A stretch of DNA of 64,000 nucleotides from the NCBI GenBank assembly GCA_037962975.1, contig CM075674.1, forward strand, positions 41,492,501-41,556,500, read 5' to 3'. Origin of the DNA: Clitoria ternatea. Lineage: Eukaryota > Streptophyta > Magnoliopsida > Fabales > Fabaceae. The position numbers and the translations under genes are program-made. This document shows positions 12,527 to 24,591 of the stretch, one piece after another. The first letter of the stretch is position 1; every line of letters begins with the position of its first letter. The notes under the pieces were generated by a model. The model saw nothing but the letters and a program-made list of their open reading frames with translations. It was not told the DNA's origin and made no database searches.

Positions 12527-14902
12527 CTATCCCTCAATCATAGTCAAGAATTGATTAGGGCCTAGAAACTCATACCTTAGTATGGAAGGTAAAGATTTAA
12601 GTTTAACATTTGGGCTCACCATGACCTCAGTGTCATGTCTCAGTGGTATGTTACCTTCACTGCTTTTTGATGTTCCTGCAAACTTATTCAGAAAAATAGA
12701 TTCAAGTGGGTCATTAAGAAGAGTTTCATCCTTCACCACTTGGTCAACAATTTTAATTCCATAGCAAACATCATTAAAAGGTTTTTCTAAAACATTTTTC
12801 AAGTTAAAATCAACCTTTTGGTCTCCAACAGTTAGAGACAACTTACCATTTTTGACATCAATCACAGTACCTGCAGTTGCTAAAAATGGTCTGCCTAAAA
12901 TAATAGGAATCAAAGAATCTTCGTCCATTTCAAGCACAACAAAGTCAGCAGGTATAAAAAATTTTCCTACCTTAATAGGAACATCCTCTAAAATTCCTAC
13001 AGGATATTTGATAGATCTATCAGCCAACTGTAAAGATATCCTAGTAGGTTTTGGCTCTCCCAATCCTAACTTTTTAGCAACAGATAATGGCATTAAACTC
13101 ACACTTGCTCCCAAATCACACAATGCTCTATCTATAGCTATGCTACCAATCATACAAGGAATAGAAAAGCTACCTGGATCATGAAGTTTTGGAGGCATTT
13201 TCTTCTGAATTAGAGCGCTGCACCCCTCAGTGAGTGCCACGGTTCCATCTTCCTCAAGCTTTCTTTTGTTGGACAAAATATCCTTCAAGAACTTCGCATA
13301 GATAGGCATTTGCTGCAAAACATCTATGAAGGGAATATTGACATACAATTTCTTTAAAACATCAAGAAACTTACCAAATTGTTTGTCTAACTTTGCTCTA
13401 GTCAGGCGCTGAGGAAATGGAATAGGAGGTTGATATGGCTTAACCTCTTCTTTCTTTTCTTGTGGTTTTTCTTCCTTATTCATCAGGTGAGATGGAGACT
13501 CATCCAATTTCTTTTTCTCTTCAGTCTTACCAACTGGACCATCATATTGAGTACCACTCCTAAGAGTGATAGCCATTGCATGGTTGGAAGGTCCAGCCTC
13601 AGGTTTCCCAGGAAATATTCCTGGTGTTCTTTGAGAGTAGGAGGCTTGTTGGGCAATTTGATTCTCCAATATTTTGTTATGAGTGGAAAGAGAATCCACT
13701 TTTGAAGCTAAGTTCTTTATTGCATTGGAGAACTCATCATTCTGCTTCTGTTGAGTAGCTACAAATGTCTCCATTAAGGACTTTAGTTTTAATTTCTGTG
13801 GATTGTAGGGTCCTTGTTGAGGGTTGTAGTTATTTTGGAATTGAGGTGGCCTATTTTGGAAGCCAGGTGGACCTTGTGGAGGTCTGTAGTTACCTTGATA
13901 ATTTCCACCATAGTTTCCAATAGCATCCACCTGATGCATTTCTTGTTCTTGATTAGGGGTCATTGCTAAATGGCAGTTTGTAGCTCCATGTCCTGAAACA
14001 CCACAAACTTCACAAACAATGTTAGTAGCACCTGTTGACCCTATTTTATCAAGTTTTAATGTTAATGCTTCAACTTTGGCAGAAAGTAGTGAAAGAGCAT
14101 CAACAGAGTACTTACCTAGTGTTTTAGCAGGTAATCCTCTCTCAGAGTTCCACTGGTGAGTGTTTTGAGCTATTTCTTCAATCAGGTTCTCAGCTTCATC
14201 AACATTTTTACTCATGAAGGCTCCTCCAGCTGCAGCATCTAAAGAGATCTTTTGTGTGGAAGTTAGTCCATTATAGAAAATATGGATTGTCAACCACCTT
14301 TCTATCCCATGGTGAGGACATTCTCTTAGCATCTCCCTGTATCTTTCCCAGGCTTCATACAAGGATTCATCATCTTTCTGTGAAAAATTGATGATTTGTT
14401 TTCTCAGCACATCAGTCTTGTTCCTTGGGTACCATTTATTGATAAAAGCACTGGACAATTATTCCCAAGTCGTGATGGATCCTTCAGGAAGAGAGTATAA
14501 CCACGCTCTCGCTTTATCTCTTAAGGAGAAAGGGAAAAGTCTTAAGCGAATGGCATCATTGGTAGCTCCGTTCATCTTTAGGGTGTCACAGTATTCAAGA
14601 AAGATTTGAAGGTAAAGATTTGGATCTTCGGAGGGTAATCCTCTGAATTGGTTCTGTTGAACCATTGAGAGTAGTGAAGGCTTCAATTCAAAATTGTTAG
14701 CTTCCACTGTGGGTCTAAGGATGCTAGATCCTCTCCCATTAGTGCTTGGAGCGGCAAAATCTCTTAAGGGTCTGTGTTAGTCTGCCATTTGTTTTTCTTT
14801 TTGTTCTTTTTGTTGTTTTTGTTGTTTTCTTAAAGCTCTAAGGGTACGTTCTATCTCAGGGTCAAATCCTAAGTTTAGATCGACACTACGGCTTCGTCGC
14901 AT
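12527..14902 (-). pseudogene. Athila-type gag-protease polyprotein, two internal stops, pol deleted
   Basis: The product would be the capsid/nucleocapsid polyprotein plus aspartic protease of a Ty3/gypsy element. I chose the start at 14902 because an arginine-rich N-terminus (MRRSRSVDLNLGF) leads in frame into the retrotransposon gag domain (about 14710-14230, with WLYSLPEGSI and the YEAWERYREML region). A CCHC zinc knuckle, CEVCGVSGHGATNC, lies near 14014-13973. A proline/glutamine-rich segment and a coiled stretch follow. The protease region is near 13220-12800, with CDLGAS at about 13110 and ILGRPFL downstream. D-L-G rather than D-S/T-G is usual for this lineage. In-frame stops occur just after QMAD (about 14780) and after TTWE (14459-14461). 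The frame ends at 12527, right before the sequence expected after pol, so RT, RNase H and integrase are deleted. No separate env is seen. Confidence 0.9.
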
Positions 14903-15086
14903 AAAAAGAAAATAAATGACAAATAAAACAAATTATCACAAAAATAAAACAACAACAGATACACAAAATAAAGAACAAAATACAAAATTACAAACAAAAT
15001 AAAAATAAAAATAAAAATAACAATAAAAATATTAACAAGTATGATCTAATCGAATTTCAATATTGCCGATATTTGAGGGACAATAG

Positions 15087-15104
15087 TCCCCGGCAACGGC
15101 GCCA
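15087..15104 (-). other. Primer binding site, tRNA-Asp type
   Basis: The minus strand reads TGGCGCCGTTGCCGGGGA, six bases inside the 5' LTR. This is the classic tRNA-Asp primer site of Athila/Calypso/Cyclops elements. Confidence 0.9.
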
Positions 15105-15110
15105 AAAACT

Positions 15111-18100
15111 TGACAGGGCCCGCAAGCGCACGGGTTATGTCGCGTAATATAAAAGATTATCGTTCTTCACAGGGACTGTGTTCAAAGTACCGGTATATTA
15201 AAATTTAATTATCCACACAATTGATTTTTAAGGTTTTTGTAAAATAAAACACAAAATTAAGTTGCACAGAATATGAATACAAAAATAAAATTTACTTGAC
15301 ACTTAAAGTCAGAGTTGAGAGTATCTTGGGATTTCGGGAGATTAAGACTCTATTTTATATTAATGAATTTTAACTTTTCATAAATAAGAATCGAATTAAG
15401 TTTTCCAAGGTGAATTTTCCAAAAGCTAATTAATATGTTCCTCTCGGAATCCTATTAATATACCTAACTTATGGAAAGCGCTGCTTAATCCTCAGGAAGG
15501 CCCATTATCGTTTTATGAAAATCCCTTTTATTTCCTCAAAAGAATTTTGATTACTTTCACGGTTTTACCGAGGTCACAAAAAGCATCTCAAAAATCTTAG
15601 GTTTAGTTCAAAGCTTTCCGGTAAAAATAAATCTCTCGATTCTATTTATTACCTAAACTTACTAATATACCCGCAAGTATACAGTTTTATCATTTAGGTT
15701 CTTGTTAGGAATCACTAAAAGCATTGAGCATTTTTTAAACTAAATGGAAAACAGAAATTTATTTAATTCCAAGTCAAAATAATATTAACAATAAAATATT
15801 ATCATACCCCCTTAATCCCAAGATAATTAATTTAGCTACTCATGAAATAATTCAAATTCATATATATAATGGAAAAATAAAACATACAAGACATGGTAAA
15901 AATAGAGACTTACGGGTTTCTCCAAAAGCTCAGAATAATTTACCACTGTATTTCCTTGTTGCAATATTCCTCCACCAATTACAAATTTAAATACTCACTT
16001 TTACAATTCACAACTCTTAAAATAAAATAAAGAAAAAGAAAATAAAAAGAGAAACAAAACAAAAAAGAAAGAAAAAGAACGAAGAAAGAAATAAAGAAAG
16101 AAAGAAAGAAAGAAAAGAAGGAACGTAAAAAGAAAGAAAACGAAAGAGAGAAAAGAAAGAAAAGGAATTGAATTGAAGTAATGCTTATGGAAATTGATGG
16201 TTTTGACGCTGTGTTGCTCTCCCTTTTATAGGCGAATGGATGAATGAATCCAGCTAAGAAAACGTGTTAAAATTGCAAGTGGAAGAAACTTTCGGTGCAT
16301 GTGAGTTCCAACTGTCCCAAATTACATTATTTTAATATTTCCAATAATTCGATGCTTGGATTTATTCAGCTGGACAAATTCCGAGTGGAAAGGTGCTGGA
16401 ATTCCATAAGACCGAGTAACATCTTGCTGGGAGGTTGGACGGTTTTGTGGCTTGCTGTTGGATGGAGATCTAGACGGTGTTGTGTTGAGTGGGTTGCTGG
16501 GCGGTGTTGATTTGAGGGGGCCGGTGTTGTGGTTTGAGGGACAGTGGAGTTGCTGAACGGTGTGGAAAGGAGTATTGCTGGACGGTGTTGTGGATGGAGC
16601 CGGTGTTTAAAGTAGATGGGATGGTGTTGGTTTGGGACGGTGTGGAGAAGAGAGTGTTGATGGAGAGTCAGTGTGTGTTGGTGGTGAAGAGACTGGACGT
16701 TGTGGGCTGGACGGTGTGGAATTGATGGAAAGGAAAGGGACAGCGGATAGAAGAGAGGGATTGGGACAGTGTTTAGGAGAAAGCCGGTCGGTATTGGTTT
16801 GAAGGGATGGTGTTTGGGTTGCTGGAGAGTTGGAGTTGATCCGGTGTTGGAGTGATCCGGTGAAGAGATGGAAGGAGTCGGTGTTGATGTTGTGGTTGTG
16901 AAGAGAGTTGGACAAATGATTGAAACATTCAATCAGAATCGAGTAAAGTGTGACTCGGAACCGATTGAAAGATGATTCACTCGGCACTGATAGAGGAGTT
17001 CATTCGGAACTGATTGAAGACTCACTCAGGATCGGAATGTATTCAATCGGTTCCCAAACTGTTTCACTCGGCTGTCTCTGAATTTGAACCACTCGGTTAA
17101 AACTTCGCTCGGATTTTGCTTTGGATTCATTCGGACAAATTCATTCGGACACATTCACTCGGAAGTGCCTTCATGCTTCTCACTCGGAATGGCCTTCACT
17201 TTCACTCAGAAACTTTGAGAGTCTAGAATCTGGCTGATTGAATTTCTTCTCATGTCCGAGCCTTGCTTTGCTCGGAAATATAGGTTTCTGCCCCAACTCA
17301 CTCGGTAGTCTTCCTTGGAGACATCTCACTCGGGCTTAGTGTGAAACTGTGAGAATCTGCCCGAGTGTGATTCACTCCCGGTCGGATTTTTCCTTGCTTG
17401 ATTAAGACACTACTTGGAAATGCCTTGTTCCGCTTGAGAATGCCATTTTCTCTGAATGAAACCACTCGGATTCCTCCTTATTCAGCACTTATTCATTCAG
17501 TGGCTTCTATCTGCTTGGAATCAACTCACTCGGGACAGATTTGCCCAGAAAAACAGTTCAGACTTGTTTTAATTAGCATTTCTTCACTCGAATTATTTGC
17601 AATCAGAAAACTCCCACTCGGATTCACTTCAATCAACAATCCTTTCACTTGGAGAATAGCTTTGGACAGCATCTATTCAACGTCAGTCCCCTTTTTTCAC
17701 TCGGAATAGACGCAGTCAGGGAAGCTTCCACTCGGAATCACCTCTAACCGAGACTTATTCCATTTCAGCATTGAACCTCCAACAGTCAGCCATTTATTAC
17801 TCGGAATGGCTTTGACAGGGAACTTTCCACTCGGGTTTACCTTCAACAGTGCAGTATTCCACTCGGAAATGCTCCATTCTGAGTCCTTCCACTCGGATTT
17901 GGTCATTTATGAGTCATCCTACTCGGATTTGGTCATATCTGAGTCATCCTACTCGGATTTGGTCATATCTGAGTCGGATTTCAACATTCTGAGTCAGAAT
18001 TCAGCATTCTGAGTCAGAATTCAGCATAAAAAGAGAGTTCTTTCCACTTTGGGCTTGTTCTTCTTGTTTCTTTATCATTTTATGGTCGTTTTTCTCTTGT

Positions 18101-18260
18101 TTTTGACCCTTTATTACCTTAATTCCTGCAAAATAACATACCCAAGTAGAATAGAGTAGAAAGAAAGCAAAAATCACAATAAATAAAGGAAATACAGTGC
18201 ATAATGATTAGAATCCTAAGCAAACTAGACCTAATTTATTGTGTTATAAAGCACTTATCA
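15111..18260 (-). repeat. 5' LTR of the Athila-type element
   Basis: It matches the 3' LTR over its full length. It keeps the ~21 bp near 15657-15680 (containing TATACCCGCAAGTATAC) that the other copy has lost. The CACTCGG array is at about 16940-18010 and the GGACGGTGT-rich segment at 16430-16890. Confidence 0.93.
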
Positions 18261-18265
18261 ACTAC

Positions 18266-18868
18266 CAAGTCAATCAAGATAGCTGCACAATACTTTAATC
18301 ATCCAGTTTATCTAATTCTAACAAAATCAAAATAGTATAAAGGGTTTAGACTCAAAGAATGCATGTTAAAAGATACACATTGTGCCACACATGATAAGTT
18401 AAATTGTAAGATCTAATTTTGAACATAATGTTGTTATAATTTTTCTGTGGCAGCTTCTATAAGATCTAGGTTTTCAATTTATATTGGTGCAATGTAAATG
18501 TACATGAGATAGATATTAAGGGGCACTGTGCAATGATGAGAGTAAAATTATTGCCTTTTGTGGGTATGATGAAACTTCCACTAGTGATGGATCTTCTCCC
18601 AATATAGATTCAGAGTGTAGGATCCATACATGGTGTTAGTATTAGAATACATGTTGGGTATAGTTTATAGTAATTGCATGAGTATGCTCAAATTATAGTG
18701 TTTTTATAAATTCATGGGAAGCCAAAATCATATAAAGTAGCTCTTAAAAAGTCCCAACTAATGCAAACATAGTTTTTTAGATGCTTATGATATCCCCATA
18801 CAGCACACACTTCCCTTTGTTATCCACATATTGAACCTTCTCATTTTCCTTGATTGTTCCCATCTGAA
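18266..18868. other. CACTA internal sequence without a gene call
   Basis: AT-rich sequence between the Athila insertion and the HSP20-like pseudogene. I see no open frame longer than about 40 codons with protein-like features. Confidence 0.4.
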
Positions 18869-19725
18869 TCATCCAAGAAAGCACTGTTTTTTTCTCCCGG
18901 TTGGCTCCAACTCTTTCCTTCTATAACTCCTCCTTGCAAGTTTATGTCCTGCGTGATCCACAGCAAGTGCTGTTTCTAATTTTTCCACCACAACTTCTTC
19001 TTGTTTTTTCATCACTCTTTGATCAACTTCATTATTCTCAACATTTCTTTCTCCTTCAGTTAGTAATAAACTGATATCCTCTTCCAGTATTGGTGTCAAA
19101 TGGAAACCTTTTTCGTACACCAAGCCTTCACCATCACCAGCTTCATAGTGGTGCTTAAGCCTGTTGTATGCCAAGGTAACTGACTAGTAAGTCTTTCCAT
19201 CTGGACTGTAATACACTGCCTCATCGTATTTGATTTCCTCATCATCACCTATTGGTGCATAGAACACTGCCCACCCTGCACCTGCCAACTGTTCCATCAT
19301 TTTTTATTGAGACTCTTTTGACCCTTTTTGGCTTGTCTCTCCAACACTATTTAGAACCTGACAAGTTTCATTTTTCTCTAGTTCTTTTGATTTCCCGTTA
19401 TAAGATTCTTCTTCCTTGATCTCTTCAATCCTTGCTCCACAAATTCCTTTTACCAATTTTGGCATGAAAATATTCAATATCCATTCCTCCTCATCATACT
19501 TGGCTTTGATCCTATCTAAAATCACCCCATCAGGAATTTTGAAAACCTTATTGAACCCTGTGACATCAACCTCTTTCCTATGCATCATCCATCCCATCAT
19601 CAAAATTTCCTAAATTGGCTTCTCTCCACTAATTGATATCTTACTACCATCTTCACTAATCTTGATGCTAATGTTATTCCTCTTATAGCCTGTGTTTGCA
19701 TGGATACTTTATTTACCACGGTATA
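18869..19725 (-). pseudogene. Captured gene fragment: HSP20/alpha-crystallin-like domain plus unknown C-terminal part
   Basis: One minus-strand frame runs from about 19725 to 18869 with three nonsense codons and no frameshift. The N-terminal part reads as the second half of an HSP20-like domain: ISEDGSKISISGEKP, a stop, then VFKIPDGVILDRIKAKY and WILNIFMPKLVKG. Such domains occur in small heat-shock proteins and in RTM2-like plant proteins. After an acidic linker and a second stop comes a region with VYYSPDGKTY, a third stop, then LAYNRLKHHYEAGDG, which I do not recognise. The gene lies in reverse orientation between the CACTA terminus and the transposase. That fits a host gene piece picked up by the transposon. 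The N-terminal part of the domain is missing. Confidence 0.65.
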
Positions 19726-20384
19726 TTAACATTACATAAAGCATAAATGACAAAAAAAACACAAAACACAAACTTAGAATAAAAATACAATGAGAGTTAG
19801 TCACTGACCTTTAAGATGGGCAGTGAGGATGAACATAGTTTTTTTTCTCTACAATGAAAGATAGAACCTTTTTCCTTTGCTAATCTATACTCATAAAATG
19901 TGTCCATTGTAATGAAGAACGCTACAAAACAGATAAAAGGAGAGGGAAGGTAACTGGGACGGCCATGAAGAAAATGTGGTACTTCCCCATAACACCGCGT
20001 CTTCAACGCCTATACGCCTCATTGTCTACGGCAAAACACATGCATTTGCATGCTCTGAACCGAACACTGGAGGGGCTTCTGTGCCATCCTTCTGATGGGA
20101 AAGCATGGAAGTGTTTGGATGAGCTATATCTGGACTTTTCTGGCGAGCCGCACAATGTTTGACTTAGCTTATGTACCGATGGGTTTAACCTGTTCGGTCA
20201 ATACGGAAAAGCGTACTCTTGTTGGCCAGTCATACTGACCCCATACAATCTGCCCCTTGATATGTGTATGAAGAGGGAGGTCATGTTTCTATCTGTACTG
20301 GTTCTGGGACCCAAAAATCCAAAGGCGAATATAGACGTGTTTTTGCAACCGTTGGTTGAAGAGTTATCACAAGTATGGGATGAT

Positions 20385-21771
20385 GGGGTTGTTATTCAAG
20401 TGGCCTCAATACTCAAGAGGGGGGGTTAAAGCTTTGCTTGAAATGCCTTTGAACTTGATTCTTTTATCACAAGTTTAGAGATTATGAAAGTAAGATCAAG
20501 TAAAGTACAAAAGATAATGCAAAACAAGAGGCAAATATGGATAAGGCAATTTATCAAACACTTGGTGTGCAATAATCAAGGTTAACTAATTCAAGCAAGC
20601 TCAAGTATGTAAATCCCAATCAACCAACTTAAATCAATTCAATACAGTATATAAATGTAAAAGAGTTAGGGAGAAGAGCTTGCAAACCAATTTAACAAGT
20701 TCCACCAACCCCGGTGTACGTCTCACCTTCAAGTAACCCATTTGAAGGATTTCCACTATTGAAGTTTAGAGATTACAAGCTATGAGAAATTGCAGCTTCC
20801 TAGTGTCCCACACTCAAGAACTCAATCCTCACTAGCACAAGGGCAACCCACCCAATCTCTCAAACTCTCAATACCCAAAGGTTGAACCCCAACCTTTGTG
20901 ACCACTCAATCTAGAGTGAAAACCTTTGTGTTTGGAGTAGTGTTTACAAGCAAACGACTCTCTTAATAGAGTAGATATACAATTAAAAGCTCTCTCAAAT
21001 TCTAACTCTCAACAAGAGAGGATATACAAGTTGAAGTTCTAAGTTTCAGAAAAATGAAACTATACAAGGATAAAACTCACAAGACTCAAGAATTGATTTC
21101 CTTTGATGGATGTAATTTATTTTTAGAGTAGCTTGAAGGAGTCTTGCATTTATAGGGCTTAGAGATGATCATAATGGATTTCCTAGCCGTTGCATGTAGT
21201 GGGTATCTGAGAAATAGTGAAAAAATGAGTTGTTTCCAACTAAAATGTGTTTTCCCACTATCATAATCGACTACGCCTCGAGCTATAATCGATTACTCTT
21301 CGAATTTTTAGTCCAGTTCGTGCTGTAATCGATTAGTATTCACCATCTAATCGATTAGCTTAAAGTAAGAACTCTGGTAATCGATTAGATCTTGCACAGT
21401 AATCGATTAGCCATAGCACCTGATGCATTTAATTCAATTCTTGATCTTGGTAATCGATTAGCACACCCATGTAATCGATTAGTGTCGTTCCAGTGGCTTG
21501 GTAATCGATTGGCTGAAGTCCTGTAATCGATTAGCATATATGCCGGATACATTTGATCCAATTTTTGATATTGGTAATCGATTAGCATACTGGTGTAATC
21601 GATTAGTTACAAGTCAGAAGCTCTCTAATCGATTAGCCTTGTCTCTCTAATCGATTAGCTACACTATTTTTACAGGTCTGATGCTGAATCTTGTTTTTAC
21701 AAGATATTCTTCTAAATTCCTTTGTCATTATCAAAACCCTTGAACCTGTAATCATATTCAAACACAGGGGT
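20385..21771. mobile_element. 1,377 bp solo-LTR-like insertion in TNP2
   Basis: The insertion proper is 20390-21766. It begins TGTTATTCAAG, ends TTCAAACACA and is flanked by the perfect 5 bp duplication GGGGT (20385-20389, 21767-21771). Conceptual removal of insert plus one duplicate rejoins the transposase frame exactly (DDGV then MTYDAS). I see no coding capacity and no second LTR. The right third carries an array of TAATCGATTA palindromes. Confidence 0.88.
21282..21660. repeat. TAATCGATTA palindrome array (13 copies of AATCGATT)
   Basis: Thirteen copies of AATCGATT, nearly all as (G/C)TAATCGATTAG, spaced about 20-60 bp. The sequence between copies is mostly unrelated, apart from one local duplication (around 21430-21490 and 21545-21605) containing TTGGTAATCGATTAGCA. 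Confidence 0.9.
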
Positions 21772-24299
21772 AATGACATATGATGCGTCTTTGAAGAATA
21801 ATTTCATGATACAGGCTGTTTTGATGTGGACTATTAACGACTTCCCGGCTATGGTATGCTTTCTGGATGGTCAACATCTGGGAAGCTTGTTTGCCCTGTA
21901 TGTATGGAACATACTGGGGGGAATCACTCCCTGTTAGTGGCAAGACAAGTTTTTTTGACTGTCATAGAAATTTTCTACCGTTGGATCACCCGTTCAGGAG
22001 AAACAAAACCGTTTTTAAGAAGAATAGGGTTGTTAATGAACCTTTACCCCGTAGGTTATTCGGTGCTCGGGTTTGGCAGAGGGTCGAAGACTATCCACAC
22101 ATCTGGGATAAGAGTGTTAAAGAGTTTGCGGGTTATGGGAAGGAACACCATTGGGTGAAGCAGAGTATCTTATGGGATTTGCCATATTGGAAAGACTTAT
22201 TGTTGAGACACAACATTGATGTCATGCACACTAAACGAAATGTTTTCATGAATATTTTTGATACTGCTATGGACATCAAAGGGAGAACAAAGGACAACAA
22301 GAAGAGTCGTCTAGACCTTCCAATTTGGTGTTCTAGGAAGGAGTTGGAATTGAGGGATGCGGGTCGTGTAAGAATGTTTAAACCCCATGTAAAATATGTG
22401 TTAACTAGACCTCAACAGATTACTATGTGTGTTTGGATGAATGGGTTGACCCTACCTGACGGATTCACTTCTAACCTGAGTAGATGTGTCGACGTGAAGG
22501 AGGGCAGGGTGTTTGGTATGAAAAATCATGATTGCCATGTGTTTATGCAACAATTACTCCCGTACACGTTTCATGCCTTACCGAAACCTATTTGGAAACC
22601 GTTGGTTGAGTTGAGTCACTTCTTTAAGGAGTTAACAGCAATTTCGTTGACTGTGGAGAAACTTTTAAAGATGGAAGAAACTATCCCGGTGTTGATTTGT
22701 AAGTCGGAGCAGATTTTCCCACCAAGTTTTTTGACTCGATGGAGCATCTGCCTATCTATATACCGTATAAGGCCTTGGTTGGTGGCCCGGTGTAGTATCG
22801 TTGGATGTATCCATTCGAAAGGTGAACACCAAGACTCCTTAATTTTATTGGAAACATGGTTTCCTATATAATAGTATTTTGTAACTTAACATTTGTTTAT
22901 GTTGTTGAAGATTCTTACGCTCTTTAAAAGACAAAGTGTCAAACAAAGCATACGTTGAAGCATCAATTTGTGAGGCATACTTAGTTGAAGAAATGACAAC
23001 TTTTGCCTCTTTTTATTTTCTGACGGAGATAAAAACTAGAATGAGTAGAATTCCCCGCAATCATGGGGTGGCCACCCCCACAGGGTTGGATGATCAAATA
23101 TCAATTTTTAACTATCCAGGTCGTCCAGGGGGCAAGGTCACAAAATGTTACATTGATGAGAAAGATCGAAAGGCAACTTACTTGTACATTCTTTTAAATT
23201 GCCCAGAAGTGGAACCCTATCTTGAGTAAGTCACCAACTTTTAGTTTACATTCCTGATGTAGCTTGTATAGGTATCTAAATGTTTTTTCCTTTAAATAGC
23301 TTATATGTAGATATGCTAAAAATTGAGCAAACTCATATAACGGATGCCTAAATTCATAGTGAGGTATCATCCAAATTCATCGGTTGGTTCACACAACACG
23401 CAAGACGCGCATAGCATGTGCTTTTTATTTGTACTTAAAATGTTAGGTATCTAACGATGACCTATTTGTTATATTGTACATAGATACAAGACCCTAACAA
23501 CCATATTGAAGATCCTTTACTCCAAGCCCTTTCTTGGGGGCCGGTGAAAACTGTTAAAAAATGGCCCATTTACTACGTAAATGGCTACAAGTTTAACATT
23601 TTTTAATGGAGTGAAGGGATACATACCCATAACTATAGGGTTTGTGTTAAAGGCACAGCCAGACAGTTAGAGGAAGACTTTTATGGAGTCCTGACAGAGA
23701 TTGTTGAAGTTTCTTTTTCCGGACGACTAAGAAGAGATATTGTTCTATTTAAATATGATTGGTACGATAACACAATTGGTGTAGGAACAAAGATTGACAA
23801 CAACTACGGCTTAGTTGATTTCAAGAAAAATGGTAGATACAAAAGGTTTGATCCCTTCATTTTTGCCCACCAAGCTGAGCAGGTTTATTACACGGAATTC
23901 CCGGGAGGGCATCGGGACTGGTATGTAGTAATCAAGGCCAAGGCCCGAAGTCAGATCATTGACAATGTCTCCAAGGAGGTCGATGACGCTTATCAGCTTG
24001 CACCGAACGAGATCAATGATAGTCATTTGTTGTTCAACATTGATCCAGTCATAATAGATAGGACACTCGCCACTACGGGGGGTGAACACATTAACAAAGA
24101 CCTTGTCTCCCGATCAAAATGGTCTAGGGCTGATTTGGATACTGATGAACTTGTTCAAATAGATAGCCACAGTGATATTAAAACTGAGAGGGAATTTGAA
24201 ACTAAAACAGACACAGAGTATGTAGTTGTTAAACATATATACATAGGTTTATATATATCCTGAGATTAACCTTTGTTTTCATGGTTTTATCCATAGATG

Positions 24300-24591
24300 A
24301 CGGGACGTCGACTACCCTTCAGTAGGGGTGGTGGGTCTAGGACCCCGGCATCCCGTTTGGGGACTCCTACCCTAAAGCAGAGAACCACTCCATCACCTGT
24401 GCACACCACTCCATCACCACCACAGCACACCATTCCATCACTACGATAGCGACTACTCTAAAGCAGCTACAGCAGACCACCCCAGAGCAGACTCCTAGAG
24501 TTGGTGGTTTGGAGGACCCTGGCCTTGAGGCCACCCCACCTCCCGCATCCCCTCTACCCATGCTGGTACCAGTGCCAGCCGGAGAACACAA
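24300..24591 (+). pseudogene. Start of the second CACTA gene, proline-rich N-terminus, truncated
   Basis: An ATG just after a plausible splice acceptor (TTTATCCATAG, about 24288-24298) opens MTGRRLPFSRGGGSRTP and a proline/threonine-rich stretch. This is typical of the second, DNA-binding-type protein of CACTA elements. The first frame stops near 24448 and the reading continues in another frame to about 24590, where homology to the dispersed repeat family (copy C) begins abruptly. The coiled-coil end of such a protein appears at 36011-36280. Confidence 0.5.

Larger units (their letters stand above)
3391..18265 (-). mobile_element. Athila/Calypso-type Ty3/gypsy retrotransposon, pol-deleted, with nested insertion
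   Basis: The element proper is 3396-18260, flanked by the perfect 5 bp target duplication ACTAC (3391-3395 and 18261-18265). Two ~3.1 kb LTRs (3396-6528 and 15111-18260) begin TGACAGGG and end CTTATCA. Sense is the minus strand, so 15111-18260 is the 5' LTR. A tRNA-Asp-type primer site, a gag-protease frame and a GGGG-containing polypurine tract lie in the right order. Reverse transcriptase, RNase H and integrase are missing: the protease frame runs almost directly into the 3' untranslated region. It is therefore a non-autonomous deletion derivative. A 4.7 kb LTR-like insertion sits at 7824-12505. The two LTRs differ only sparsely by eye, so the insertion is recent. Confidence 0.93.
19965..24245 (+). 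pseudogene. TNP2-like CACTA transposase, broken and interrupted by an LTR-like insertion
   Basis: TNP2 is the catalytic transposase of CACTA elements. From 19965: YFPITPRLQRLYAS, HPSDGKAWK, an in-frame TGA after GEPHNV (20161-20163), then PVILTPYNLP and LQPLVEELSQVWDDG. There the 1,377 bp insertion (20390-21766) interrupts it. Reading resumes TYDASLKNNF and WTINDFPA. A 1 bp deletion near 21849 and another shift near 21930 follow, then FFDCHRNFLPLDHPFRRNK, LPYWKDLLLRHNIDVMHTKR and MDIKGRTKDN. Another frameshift occurs near 22730. Likely introns are 22822-22910 and 23226-23299, which rejoin the frame into ICEAYLVEE. The C-terminal DUF4216-type part (about 23480-24000) includes FSGRLRRDIVLFKYDW and DPFIFAHQAEQVYY. 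The N-terminal zinc-finger-like part is missing. Confidence 0.88.

Noticed and set aside
21282..21660. CRISPR array
   Set aside because: The repeated unit is only about 10-12 bp, spacers vary in length, and the setting is a plant transposable element.
22936..23229. Separate 97-codon gene
   Set aside because: It is an exon of the TNP2 pseudogene; splicing at 22822-22910 restores the upstream frame.
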